8,218 nucleotides of DNA from Bacteroidales bacterium (GCA_028697515.1 JAQVEY010000001.1:11161-19378); one strand, 5' to 3'. Counted from the stretch's first letter, positions 1-7,220 are shown. Translations and numbers: made by a program. Notes: generated by a model not told the origin, from the sequence alone.

Positions 1-184
1 ATTTGGACGTTTGGGAACTATTAAGTAAATTTGTTGCAAGTTTGACAAGGATGGTTTTTCAATATCCCGTTTCTATGGCAAGCTTCAACCATTAACCCAA
101 CCGTTCCCCCCTCCAAACCCATTCTTTCAGAGTATCTGATTATATATTTCTATACATCAAATCTTCTCATTTTAAAATTTGTGT
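1..184. other. Upstream region without a supported gene
   Basis: No convincing gene is visible here. One plus-strand frame is open from base 3 to a TAA at 93-95 (about 30 codons) and could be the tail of a gene lying to the left, but an open stretch of that length is common by chance. A C-rich tract at 95-120 stands out from the AT-rich background. Its bases 103-108 and 112-117 are complementary to 13-18 and 2-7, giving an interrupted long-range dyad with a loop of about 84 nt. I see no terminator followed by a T run. The role is unknown. Confidence 0.5.
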
Positions 185-202
185 AAAAAAAATCAAAAAA
201 AA
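185..202 (+). promoter_or_regulatory. Two A8 tracts upstream of the operon promoter (possible UP-like or bent DNA)
   Basis: Two runs of eight A (185-192 and 195-202) are separated by TC, so they repeat at about 10 bp, one helical turn. They end just before the -33 element of the operon promoter. Phased A tracts usually bend DNA, and A-rich DNA at this position can act as an UP element that contacts the RNA polymerase alpha subunit. The position is seen directly; the function is inferred. Confidence 0.35.
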
Positions 203-234
203 CTTGCATCGTATTATTTTAATATCTACATTTG
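203..234 (+). promoter_or_regulatory. Bacteroidetes-type promoter of the export operon
   Basis: The -7 element TACATTTG (227-234) matches the Bacteroidetes consensus TAnnTTTG at every fixed position. A TTG -33 element (CTTG, 203-206) lies 20 bp upstream. Transcription would start near 240-242, giving a leader of about 37 nt before the repressor ATG at 279. The element strength and spacing match the second promoter in the window, at 7445-7476. No other good promoter is seen before 7445, so this one probably drives the whole operon. Confidence 0.7.
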
Positions 235-252
235 ACCAATTGGTTAAACCAA
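232..252 (+). promoter_or_regulatory. Palindromic operator candidate for the TetR-type repressor
   Basis: TTGACCAATTGGTTAA (232-247) is a 16-bp palindrome with one mismatched pair and a perfect ACCAATTGGT core. It overlaps a second perfect odd-centred palindrome, TTGGTTAAACCAA (240-252). The first covers the last bases of the -7 element and the expected transcription start, where a bound repressor would block RNA polymerase. TetR-family regulators commonly bind palindromes of about this length next to their own gene, so autorepression is the natural reading. That this repressor binds here is inferred. Confidence 0.6.
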
Positions 253-281
253 TAAGTTAAACCTAATAGTTAAACTATATG
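243..281 (+). repeat. Three 13-bp direct repeats, each starting GTTAAAC, ending at the repressor start codon
   Basis: GTTAAAC occurs at 243-249, 256-262 and 269-275, exactly 13 bp apart. The full units are GTTAAACCAATAA, GTTAAACCTAATA and a third that runs into the ATG at 279. A weaker fourth unit, matching at 8 of 13 positions, precedes them at 230-242 and forms part of the operator palindrome. Each GTTAAAC is itself a small palindrome (GTT-A-AAC). The repeats fill the predicted 5' leader. They could be extra repressor half-sites, RNA-level control, or a product of slippage. Confidence 0.6.
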
Positions 282-896
282 GATAATAATGAAGAATTAA
301 ATGCTGAACAGAGAATAATAGATGCCGCAGCAGATGTTTTTGAGGAAAATGGATTTGATGGTGCAAGAATGCAGCAAATTGCCGATAAAGCCGGCATTAA
401 CAAGGCTTTACTGCATTATTATTTTCGCAGCAAGGATTTGTTGTTCGAAAAGGTGTTTTTAATTGTTGCCGAAAGGATTTTTGCAGGTTTTATAAAAGCT
501 TTTGAAGAAAAGGGTACTATTTTTCAAAAAATAGAATTATTTGTAACAAAGCATCAGGAATTATTGTACAAAAACAGACGTTTTCCGATATTTTTCTTTA
601 ACGAAATATCGCGTAATCCTATGCTGATGAAAAAACTTGTCGCAAAATTGGAATTCAACAACAGGTTTAAAAACTTATTTATTCAGCTTGAGGAAGAGAA
701 GAAAGCCGGTATAATCCGTCAGGATGTTGATGTAAGGCATCTGATGATAAATATTGTGTCTCTGTCTGTTTTCCCGTACATAGGAAGGCCTGTAATAAAA
801 GAAATTATGTCTGATTTTGGTTTTAGTTATGAGCAATTTCTTGAAGAAAGAAAATCGGTAGTTGCAAATTTTGTTATTAATTCTATAAAAGCTTGA
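279..896 (+). CDS. TetR/AcrR-family transcriptional repressor
   Basis: This is a DNA-binding repressor, expected to be a cytoplasmic dimer released by a small ligand, probably a substrate of the pump encoded downstream. The N-terminal TetR domain spans about residues 10-56: an amphipathic first helix (RIIDAAADVFEENGFDGA), then the helix-turn-helix at about 30-51 with the family pattern QQIADKAGINKALLHYYF followed by SKDLL. Residues from about 60 to 205 form the variable helical ligand-binding and dimerisation domain, so the ligand cannot be read. At 205 aa the length is typical. The ATG at 279 lies 3 bp after the last GTTAAAC repeat and has no Shine-Dalgarno. The stop is one base before the TolC gene, so the two are co-transcribed. 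In role it corresponds to E. coli CecR (YbiH), but orthology cannot be shown from sequence alone. Confidence 0.93.
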   Translation: MDNNEELNAEQRIIDAAADVFEENGFDGARMQQIADKAGINKALLHYYFRSKDLLFEKVFLIVAERIFAGFIKAFEEKGTIFQKIELFVTKHQELLYKNRRFPIFFFNEISRNPMLMKKLVAKLEFNNRFKNLFIQLEEEKKAGIIRQDVDVRHLMINIVSLSVFPYIGRPVIKEIMSDFGFSYEQFLEERKSVVANFVINSIKA

Positions 897-897
897 T

Positions 898-2175
898 ATG
901 AAAAAGATTATAGCATTTATATTTTTGTATTTACCTCTGTTGTTGGCAGCACAGCAATCATTAAGACTGGATTCTTGCCTTTATTTAGCTGAAAAGAATT
1001 TTCCCTTGCTAAATAAAGTTGAGCTAATTCATCAAACAGAGGAGCTGAATAATAAAATATCGTCAATATCATACTATCCCTCGGTTCGGATAAATGCACA
1101 GGCAAGCTGGCAGACAGATGTAACTCAGATTAGTATTGATAATCCCATGTTTGCTGAATATTTTCCGGAGATGAGCAAAGACCAATATAAAATATATGCA
1201 GAGATAAATCAGACTATCTGGGATGGAGGACTTGTATCGGCAAAGAAAGAGCTTGAAATTGCTGCTTCAAAAGCCGGTTTAAGTCAGATTGAAACCGATA
1301 TTTTTGCTCATAAGGAAAGGTTGATAAGCATTTATTTTGGAGCCTTGTCAATGCAAAAGCAGATGGAAATACTTATAATGAAAAGCGATCAACTTCAGAA
1401 TGTTATTAGCGATCTCAGAGTAGCTATGGCAAATAATATTGTTATGCAGTCGCAAATAGATGTTTTACTCGCCGAAAAAATTGTCCTTGAGCAAAATATA
1501 ACTGAACTTGAATATGAAATAATGTATTTTGTCAAATTGTTATCGGTTTATTGCGGAACTGAATTTGATCAAAATCTGACTTTTCTTACCCCAACTCCCG
1601 ATATTAGTCCCGGTATGGAAATAAATCGTCCCGAGTTAGCGTATTTTGAATTGCAGAAACAACAGATAATGGCAGGCAAAAGTATTATAAACACTTCGCG
1701 AATGCCAAAGGTTTTTGCTTTTGCTCAGACTGGCTATGGTCGTCCGGGATTGAATATGCTTAGCAATGAATTTGAACCTTACGCAATTGTAGGAGCAAAA
1801 TTAGTCTGGACTCCATGGGAATGGAATAAATCGAAATATGAAATGCAGTTGCTCGAAGTAAAATCTGATATTATTGACAATGCTCAACAAAATTATATGT
1901 TGCACCAGAATGCTTTGATTGAAGCTCAATTGCAACGAATTGAAAAAATAAAGAGATTGTCGGAGAAAGATCAGGAACTGCTTGAATTAAGAGAAAGTAT
2001 TACAAAATCATATTTAATTCAACTAAACGGAGGGGTACTGAAATCATCTGATTATTTGAACGCTTTAAATGATGAAAATGCTCAAAGATTAACAATTGAA
2101 CTGCATCAATTAATGATGGCAGAGGCAGTTGTTAAATACAATTTAATTAAAGGAGAAATTTACGGAGGAAAATGA
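898..2175 (+). CDS. TolC-family outer-membrane efflux channel
   Basis: This is the outer-membrane exit duct of a tripartite pump, expected to act as a trimer that docks onto the adaptor encoded next. The N-terminus has a signal peptide: Lys-Lys, a hydrophobic core to about residue 16, then probable cleavage after A17-A18 before QQ. The mature protein shows two similar halves, each with a beta-strand segment and long helices rich in Glu, Lys and Gln. The first strand segment (YYPSVRINAQASW, near residue 60) and a motif IWDGGLVSAKKELEIA are typical of outer-membrane factors; the second half repeats the pattern (MPKVFAFAQTGYGRPGLN, then LVWTPWEWNKSKYEMQ). At 425 aa it is near the usual 430-490. 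It starts one base after the repressor stop. The E. coli ybhGFSR operon lacks such a gene, so this pump appears to bring its own channel. Confidence 0.92.
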   Translation: MKKIIAFIFLYLPLLLAAQQSLRLDSCLYLAEKNFPLLNKVELIHQTEELNNKISSISYYPSVRINAQASWQTDVTQISIDNPMFAEYFPEMSKDQYKIYAEINQTIWDGGLVSAKKELEIAASKAGLSQIETDIFAHKERLISIYFGALSMQKQMEILIMKSDQLQNVISDLRVAMANNIVMQSQIDVLLAEKIVLEQNITELEYEIMYFVKLLSVYCGTEFDQNLTFLTPTPDISPGMEINRPELAYFELQKQQIMAGKSIINTSRMPKVFAFAQTGYGRPGLNMLSNEFEPYAIVGAKLVWTPWEWNKSKYEMQLLEVKSDIIDNAQQNYMLHQNALIEAQLQRIEKIKRLSEKDQELLELRESITKSYLIQLNGGVLKSSDYLNALNDENAQRLTIELHQLMMAEAVVKYNLIKGEIYGGK

Positions 2176-2199
2176 TTGTTATAAATAAATATAAAGCTT

Positions 2200-3087
2200 A
2201 TGAAAAAAAATATTTTAGTTGTAATAGTTTTGATGAACTTGCTGTTGTTCTCGTGCAGCAGTAATTCTGACAAAGCCGATGCATATGGGAATTTTGAAGC
2301 TGAAGAAACAGTAATATCTGCCGAAGTGAACGGTAAATTGCTTGAGTTTGCTGTTAATGAGGGCGATGAAATAAAAAAAGGTGATATCGTTGGAATGATT
2401 GATACGATACAGTTATATTATCAGAAAAAACAATTAAAGGCAAAAAAGGCTGCGATTGAAACAAATTTCAGCAATATAGTTTCGCAGGTAGCAGTGATTG
2501 ACGAGCAAATAAAAACCTTGGAAAAGGAAAAAGCCCGAGTTGAAAAACTGTTAAAATCGCAGGTTGCTACACAAAAGCAGCTCGATGATATTGTTGGTCA
2601 GATAAATGTTTTGGAAAAGCAGAAAGCCAGTGTAAAATCTCAAAATGCATCATTATTTGCCGAGATAGAAGCTGTAAATTCAAGTATCGAGCAAATTGAT
2701 GATCAGTTAAAACGTGCATTTATAGTCAATCCTATTAATGGAATTGTTCTGGGCAAATATGTTAAGCAGTTCGAATTGGTAAATGCGGGCAAGCCGCTAT
2801 ATAAAATTGCCGATATGTCTGAAATTATTTTGCGGGCATATATTAGTGGTGAGCAACTTGACGATATTAAAACAGGACAGAAACTTAGAGTGGAAATTGA
2901 TAAATCTGCAGATGAAAACCATGTTTATGAAGGAACAGTTATCTGGATATCTTCCGAAGCTGAATTTACACCCAAAATGATTCAAACAAAAAAGGAAAGA
3001 GTAAGTCTGGTTTATGCAGTCAAAATACGTGTAGTAAATGATGGCAAAATAAAAATAGGCATGCCTGGGGAGGTATATTTTAAATAG
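2200..3087 (+). CDS. HlyD/YbhG-type periplasmic adaptor, predicted lipoprotein
   Basis: This is the membrane-fusion protein that links the inner-membrane ABC transporter to the TolC-like channel. A lipoprotein signal peptide is visible: KKN, a hydrophobic stretch, then the lipobox LFSC with the acylated Cys at residue 19. Residues about 38-68 form the first half of a biotinyl-lipoyl domain (VNGKLLEFAVNEGDEIKKGD). A long Lys/Glu/Gln-rich coiled coil follows at about 75-165. The second lipoyl half (NPINGIVLGKYVKQFELVNAG) is near 175-200 and a beta-barrel domain runs to the end. The segment EFTPKMIQTKKERVSLVYAV is characteristic of the YbhG-like branch. At 295 aa it is slightly short for HlyD but normal for YbhG. 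It lies 24 bp after the TolC gene and 12 bp before ABC1. Confidence 0.93.
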   Translation: MKKNILVVIVLMNLLLFSCSSNSDKADAYGNFEAEETVISAEVNGKLLEFAVNEGDEIKKGDIVGMIDTIQLYYQKKQLKAKKAAIETNFSNIVSQVAVIDEQIKTLEKEKARVEKLLKSQVATQKQLDDIVGQINVLEKQKASVKSQNASLFAEIEAVNSSIEQIDDQLKRAFIVNPINGIVLGKYVKQFELVNAGKPLYKIADMSEIILRAYISGEQLDDIKTGQKLRVEIDKSADENHVYEGTVIWISSEAEFTPKMIQTKKERVSLVYAVKIRVVNDGKIKIGMPGEVYFK

Positions 3088-3099
3088 TATATAAAACTA

Positions 3100-4020
3100 A
3101 TGGCAGAAATTGAGATATATAATTTATGTAAGAATTATGGAGATGTTAAGGCTCTGGATAATTTATGTCTTAGTGTCGAAAAGAATGGTTTTTATGGACT
3201 TATTGGACCCGATGGAGCAGGAAAGACAAGTTTGATGAGAATAATTACAAGTTTGATTTTACCTGACAGTGGAGAAATTAGTGTAGGTGGGCTTGACCCT
3301 GTTAAAGATTATAAGAAACTAAGGCTGAAACTAGGTTATATGCCAGGCAAATTCTCACTATATCCTGATTTGAGTGTTGAAGAAAATTTGAGATTTTTTG
3401 CTGGTGTATTTGGTACAACTATAAATGAAAATTACCATCTGATAAAAAGCATTTATTCTCAAATAGAGCCTTTCAAGAATCGTCGTGCCGGGAAATTGTC
3501 AGGAGGGATGAAACAGAAACTGGCATTGTGTTGTGCCTTGATTCACAAACCTGAAATATTGATACTTGATGAGCCTACCACAGGTGTTGATGCTGTTTCG
3601 AGACGTGAATTTTGGGATATGTTAAATGAAATCAGAAGTTATGGAATAACAATTTTGGTTTCAACTCCATATATGGAAGAAGCTGTTTTGTGTGACACAG
3701 TATCACTATTATTTAAGGGTAAGGTGGTTGAGTCTGGGACTCCAAAGGAAATTACAAGCAGGTATTCTTCAACAATTTATTCCGTTAAAACAGATAATAT
3801 CCCCTTAGCACTTAAGGTTTTGCGAAATATCCCTGGACTTATGTCGGTAAATAGTTTCGGACAAAATATTCATCTGGTTTTTAAAGATGAAAATCATTCG
3901 GAGCAGGAGATTACAAATTTTTTAACAGCGAATAATATTTTAGATGCCGAACTAAGTAGAATAAAAGCCGGAATAGAAGACAGCTTTATTGATTATATTC
4001 TTAAAGAAAACAAGAACTAA
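3100..4020 (+). CDS. ABC transporter ATPase 1 (YbhF N-half-like; degenerate Q-loop and H-switch)
   Basis: This is a cytoplasmic nucleotide-binding subunit of the exporter. Visible motifs are Walker A GPDGAGKT at 36-43, signature LSGGM at 133-137, and Walker B ILILDEP with D157 and E158. Two catalytic positions are non-standard. The Q-loop Gln is replaced by Gly83 (GYMPGKFSLY), and the switch His by Pro190 (VSTPYMEEA). Residues from about 235 to 306 form a C-terminal extension ending IEDSFIDYIL, as in DrrA-like and YbhF-type ATPases. The stop codon is directly followed by the ATG of ATPase 2. In E. coli YbhF two such domains are fused, and this gene corresponds to the first. It probably pairs with ATPase 2, contributing its intact signature to the partner's ATP site while its own site is weak. 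The start gives a complete N-terminal strand. Confidence 0.93.
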   Translation: MAEIEIYNLCKNYGDVKALDNLCLSVEKNGFYGLIGPDGAGKTSLMRIITSLILPDSGEISVGGLDPVKDYKKLRLKLGYMPGKFSLYPDLSVEENLRFFAGVFGTTINENYHLIKSIYSQIEPFKNRRAGKLSGGMKQKLALCCALIHKPEILILDEPTTGVDAVSRREFWDMLNEIRSYGITILVSTPYMEEAVLCDTVSLLFKGKVVESGTPKEITSRYSSTIYSVKTDNIPLALKVLRNIPGLMSVNSFGQNIHLVFKDENHSEQEITNFLTANNILDAELSRIKAGIEDSFIDYILKENKN

Positions 4021-4770
4021 ATGAATAATGAAAATATCATAGAAGTTGAAAATTTGGTAAAGAAATTTGGTGATTTTACTGCCAATGACAATCTATGTTT
4101 CGAAGTCAGGAAATCGGAAATATTTGGATTTTTAGGAGCAAACGGGGCAGGCAAAACAACAGCGATTAAAATTTTATGCGGACTTCTGTTTCCAACTTCT
4201 GGAAAGGTTATGGTTGCCGGCTATGATGTTTATAAAGAGCGTAACAAAATTCGTAAAAACATTGGTTATATGAGTCAGGGATTTTCGCTTTACGAAGATT
4301 TGACTGTAAAAGAAAATATTGAGTTTTATGCAGGTATTTATGGCTTGAAAAGGACTGAAATTAAAACACGATTTGACGATTTGGTTAGTAAACTTGGTAT
4401 AGAAGAATTGAAAGATAAATTTGTGAGCGATTTGCCATTGGGATGGAAGCAGAAAATAGCTTTTTCGGTTGCAATTTTTCATAAACCTCAGATAGTATTT
4501 TTGGACGAACCAACTAGCGGAGTAGATCCAATTACAAGACGACAATTTTGGGATTTGATTTATGAAGCAGTAGAATCGGGTATAACTGTTTTTGTTACAA
4601 CGCATTATCTTGATGAGGCAGAGTATTGCGATAGAGTTTGTATTATGGCTGAAGGGAGAATTGATGCAATTGGTAGTCCTGATGAATTAAAATCAAAATA
4701 TAAATCAGAGAATATGGATGAGGTTTTTGTAAAAATAGCAAGGGGAACTAATAAAATGAATAATAAGTAA
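4021..4770 (+). CDS. ABC transporter ATPase 2 (YbhF C-half-like; degenerate signature)
   Basis: This is the second nucleotide-binding subunit of the exporter. Walker A is GANGAGKT at 39-46, the Q-loop Gln is present (Q86 in GYMSQGFSLY), Walker B is IVFLDEP with D162 and E163, and the switch His is present (H195 in TTHYLDEAEYCD). The signature is degenerate: LPLGW at 138-142 instead of LSGGQ. LPLG-type signatures are familiar in the second half of YbhF-like ATPases. The defects complement those of ATPase 1, so a heterodimer would have one full ATP site (this Walker A, Walker B and His plus the partner's LSGGM) and one degenerate site. The ATG follows the ATPase 1 stop with no gap, and its own TAA is followed directly by the ATG of permease 1, which implies tight translational coupling. 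At 249 aa it is a normal single domain. Confidence 0.93.
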   Translation: MNNENIIEVENLVKKFGDFTANDNLCFEVRKSEIFGFLGANGAGKTTAIKILCGLLFPTSGKVMVAGYDVYKERNKIRKNIGYMSQGFSLYEDLTVKENIEFYAGIYGLKRTEIKTRFDDLVSKLGIEELKDKFVSDLPLGWKQKIAFSVAIFHKPQIVFLDEPTSGVDPITRRQFWDLIYEAVESGITVFVTTHYLDEAEYCDRVCIMAEGRIDAIGSPDELKSKYKSENMDEVFVKIARGTNKMNNK

Positions 4771-5874
4771 ATGAAACGATTTTCGGGATTCCTGGTAAAG
4801 GAGTTTTTACATATTTTACGAGATAGGCGAACAATGTTAATATTGTTCTTAATACCAATATTTCAGATACTTATTTTTGGTTATGTAGTCAAAAACGAGG
4901 TAAAGGATGCCAAAATTGGGATAATAGATCTATCACATGACAATGTAACAGAAGAAATAACAGCCCGGCTTGATGCAGCGGTTGATTTTAGAGTCGTCAG
5001 GGAATATCAAACATACGAAGAAGCCGAAGCTGGTTTTCGGGCAAATGAAATAAAAGCTGTTGTTGTTTTTGCTGATAATTTTGCTAATGATATGGGCAAA
5101 TATCGTAAAGCAGATGTGCAGATACTTTTGGATGCTTCTGATCCAAATTTAGCAAATTTGATAAATAGTTATATTTCAGTTATTCTTAATAAATACTCTG
5201 CAGAAGTTAATAAAACCGGAAATAGTGTTATTGTTAGTACCGAACCGCGCATGTGGTTTAATGAAAATCTTCACAGTGCATATATGTTTGTCCCGGGAAC
5301 AATGGCTCTGATTCTAATGCTAATAACGGCTTTAATGAGCTCGATTTCTATTGCAAGAGAAAAGGAAACAGGCACAATGGAAATACTTCTTGTGTCTCCT
5401 TTAAGACCGATTCAGATTATTCTCGGTAAATTGACACCTTACGCTGTATTATCAATTGTAAATGTGGTAAGTATTCTGGTTATTGGCAATGTTGTGTTTG
5501 GAGTTCCGGTACATGGTAGTTGGGTTTTACTGCTTTTGGTAAGTTTTCTTTTTATTTTACTTGCTTTAAGTCTTGGCTTACTCGTGTCAACTTTGGTCAA
5601 AACACAGCAGACTGCAATGTTTATATCAATTCTAGGATTGATGTTGCCTACGATGTTATTGTCGGGATTTATTTTTCCAATCGAAAATATGCCTGTTATT
5701 CTTCAGTATTTGAGTTATATAGTTCCTGCAAAATATTTTCTGATAATTATAAAAAGTATAATGCTTAAAGGTTTAGGACTAAGTTATGTTATAAACGAAG
5801 TTTTGATTTTATTTGGTATTACGCTTGGGCTAATAGCTCTGAGTGTTTATAAGTTTAAAGTGAGATTGGAGTGA
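4771..5874 (+). CDS. ABC-2 type permease 1 (YbhS-like)
   Basis: This is an inner-membrane transport subunit of the exporter. The start MKRFSGFLVKEFLHILRDRR is the usual amphipathic lead of ABC-2 permeases, followed by a first membrane helix at about 21-40. A large extracytoplasmic domain spans about 42-170 and ends EPRMWFNENLHSAYMFVPG, a pattern typical of YbhS/YbhR-like proteins. Five more helices lie at about 172-195, 222-245, 250-273, 282-305 and 340-362. The cytoplasmic loop motif REKETGTMEILLVSPL (near 195-210) is the ABC-2 coupling region that contacts the ATPases. At 367 aa it is full length. The TGA stop lies inside the first unit of the heptamer array that follows. It probably pairs with the second permease. 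The substrate is unknown; CecR-regulated YbhFSR has been linked to drug sensitivity in E. coli. Confidence 0.93.
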   Translation: MKRFSGFLVKEFLHILRDRRTMLILFLIPIFQILIFGYVVKNEVKDAKIGIIDLSHDNVTEEITARLDAAVDFRVVREYQTYEEAEAGFRANEIKAVVVFADNFANDMGKYRKADVQILLDASDPNLANLINSYISVILNKYSAEVNKTGNSVIVSTEPRMWFNENLHSAYMFVPGTMALILMLITALMSSISIAREKETGTMEILLVSPLRPIQIILGKLTPYAVLSIVNVVSILVIGNVVFGVPVHGSWVLLLLVSFLFILLALSLGLLVSTLVKTQQTAMFISILGLMLPTMLLSGFIFPIENMPVILQYLSYIVPAKYFLIIIKSIMLKGLGLSYVINEVLILFGITLGLIALSVYKFKVRLE

Positions 5875-6011
5875 TTAGTAATTAGTAATTAGTAATTAGT
5901 AATTAGTAAGTAGTAGGTAGTAGGAAGTAGGAAGTAGGTAGTAGGTAATCATACGGATTACTGATTACCGATTACCGATCACCGATCACAGATTACAGAT
6001 TACAGATTACG
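5871..6011 (+). repeat. Heptamer tandem array with a strand switch between the two permease genes
   Basis: The first half is made of 7-bp units read as GTGATTA (5871, overlapping the permease stop), four GTAATTA (5878-5905), GTAAGTA, GTAGGTA, two GTAGGAA and two GTAGGTA, ending at 5947. After an 8-bp join the phase continues as eight units on the opposite sense: GATTACT, two GATTACC, GATCACC, GATCACA, two GATTACA and GATTACG (5956-6011). GATTACN is the reverse complement of NGTAATC, so the two halves form one imperfect dyad. At its centre GTAATC (5945-5950) and GATTAC (5956-5961) form a 6-bp hairpin with a 5-nt loop. In mRNA the arms could pair over much of their length using G-U pairs. There is no T run, so it is not a standard terminator. 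Degenerate units trail off to about 6027. Confidence 0.85.
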
Positions 6012-6071
6012 AAGTAGTAAGTAAAACGAATAGTTTTTTAAAGTTGAAGTTAAGGTATTAATTTAAATTTA

Positions 6072-7190
6072 ATGAGAACGGTATTAATTATATTAAGAAA
6101 AGAATTCAGACAGATATTTCGCGACAGGATGATGATTCCTATTATCTTTATTATGCCATTTGTACAGACACTTGTTCTTGTATATGCAGCTACATTGGAA
6201 TTGAAGGATACGAGTATTACTGTTGTGGACTTGGATCGTTCTGATTATTCAAGAAATTTGATTTCGAAATTCAATGCTTCACCATTTTTTAAAGTAAATT
6301 TTCAGGATTATAATTATTCAAATATTGAGGATGATATATTAAAAGAAAATACAAAATCGGTCATAATAATTCCGGATAATTTTGAAAAAGACATTAGAAA
6401 TAGTATTCCTGTAAATTTGCAGATGAATATTAATGCTATTGACGGACAAAGTGCGAGTCTTATCAGTATATATGTAAATCAGATTTTAGCAGGATTCGTT
6501 AAAGAAAAAATACTTCATCCAACAGTTTTGAGTCAAGGACAAATGCCTGTTAGTTTTAATGTTAAATCACGTTTTCTGTATAACGAAGAGTTGAATTTTA
6601 AACATTTTATGCTTCCGGGAATTCTTGTTATATTGATAAGTATGATAAGTATATTTCTCACAGCGCTTAATTTAGTTAAGGAAAAAGAAAAAGGGACAAT
6701 GGAGCAGATAAATGTTACGCCAATACAAAAATGGCAATTTCTTACCGGCAAGATGCTTCCTTTTATGATAATAGGAATTTTTGAGCTGGCTCTGGGATTA
6801 ACTATTGGCATTTTGATGTTTGATTTGCCTTTCGAGGGCTCGGTCTTGACATTGTTTGTTTTTGCTTTGGTTTATTTATTTGCAGGAATAGGAATGGGAT
6901 TGTTAATTTCTGATTTTGCATCAACACAGCAGCAGGCGATGTTTACAATATTTTTCTTTTTCCTGATTTTAATCCTTATGAGTGGAATTTTTACTTCTGT
7001 TGAGAGTATGCCGGACTGGGCACAAACAGTTAATAAAATAAATCCTCTATATTATTTTATGAGGATACTTCGATCCGTTATTTTAAAAGGTTCCACAATT
7101 GCTGATCTCATTCAAGAGTTTCTGGCGTTGGTAATTATGGGAGTAACGATAATGTCAGTTGCAGTTTGGAGGTACAGGAAGACGAATTAG
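6072..7190 (+). CDS. ABC-2 type permease 2 (YbhR-like)
   Basis: This is the second inner-membrane subunit of the exporter. The layout mirrors permease 1: amphipathic lead RKEFRQIFRDRM, first helix at about 21-40, and an extracytoplasmic domain ending SRFLYNEELNFKHFMLPG. Five further helices follow at about 176-200, 222-245, 252-275, 284-305 and 345-366, with the coupling loop KEKEKGTMEQINVTPI near 203-218. At 372 aa it is complete. It is separated from permease 1 by 197 bp containing the heptamer array, the only sizeable gap in the operon. I see no good promoter there: TAGTTTTT at 6031 lacks the final G and has no -33 partner. The last 86 bp of the gene lie inside a 104-bp direct repeat whose second copy starts at 8065, so its present C-terminus may have been supplied or duplicated when the toxin-antitoxin module arrived. 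Confidence 0.93.
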   Translation: MRTVLIILRKEFRQIFRDRMMIPIIFIMPFVQTLVLVYAATLELKDTSITVVDLDRSDYSRNLISKFNASPFFKVNFQDYNYSNIEDDILKENTKSVIIIPDNFEKDIRNSIPVNLQMNINAIDGQSASLISIYVNQILAGFVKEKILHPTVLSQGQMPVSFNVKSRFLYNEELNFKHFMLPGILVILISMISIFLTALNLVKEKEKGTMEQINVTPIQKWQFLTGKMLPFMIIGIFELALGLTIGILMFDLPFEGSVLTLFVFALVYLFAGIGMGLLISDFASTQQQAMFTIFFFFLILILMSGIFTSVESMPDWAQTVNKINPLYYFMRILRSVILKGSTIADLIQEFLALVIMGVTIMSVAVWRYRKTN

Positions 7191-7208
7191 GTAAATATTG
7201 TAGATTTG
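7105..7208 (+). repeat. Direct repeat copy 1 (3' end of permease 2 plus 18 bp)
   Basis: This is 104 bp that recur at 8065-8168 with five substitutions by my count (positions 7115, 7131, 7166, 7196 and 7203) and no indels. The match begins within permease codon 345 and continues past the TAG into the untranslated region; beyond 7208 similarity fades. This copy is in frame with the complete permease gene. Confidence 0.95.
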
Positions 7209-7220
7209 CGTGAAATATTT

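Noticed and set aside
3..95. C-terminal tail of an upstream gene
   Set aside because: Thirty open codons at a window edge are expected by chance fairly often, and no motif or composition signal supports coding.
4174..4605. 143-codon open frame on the minus strand
   Set aside because: It lies entirely opposite the well-supported ATPase 2 gene, and its translation is compositionally biased and resembles no family.
5871..6011. CRISPR array
   Set aside because: The units are 7 bp, contiguous and without spacers, so this is a simple tandem array.
6031..6038. TAGTTTTT as a promoter for permease 2
   Set aside because: It lacks the final G of TAnnTTTG and has no TTG element about 20 bp upstream.
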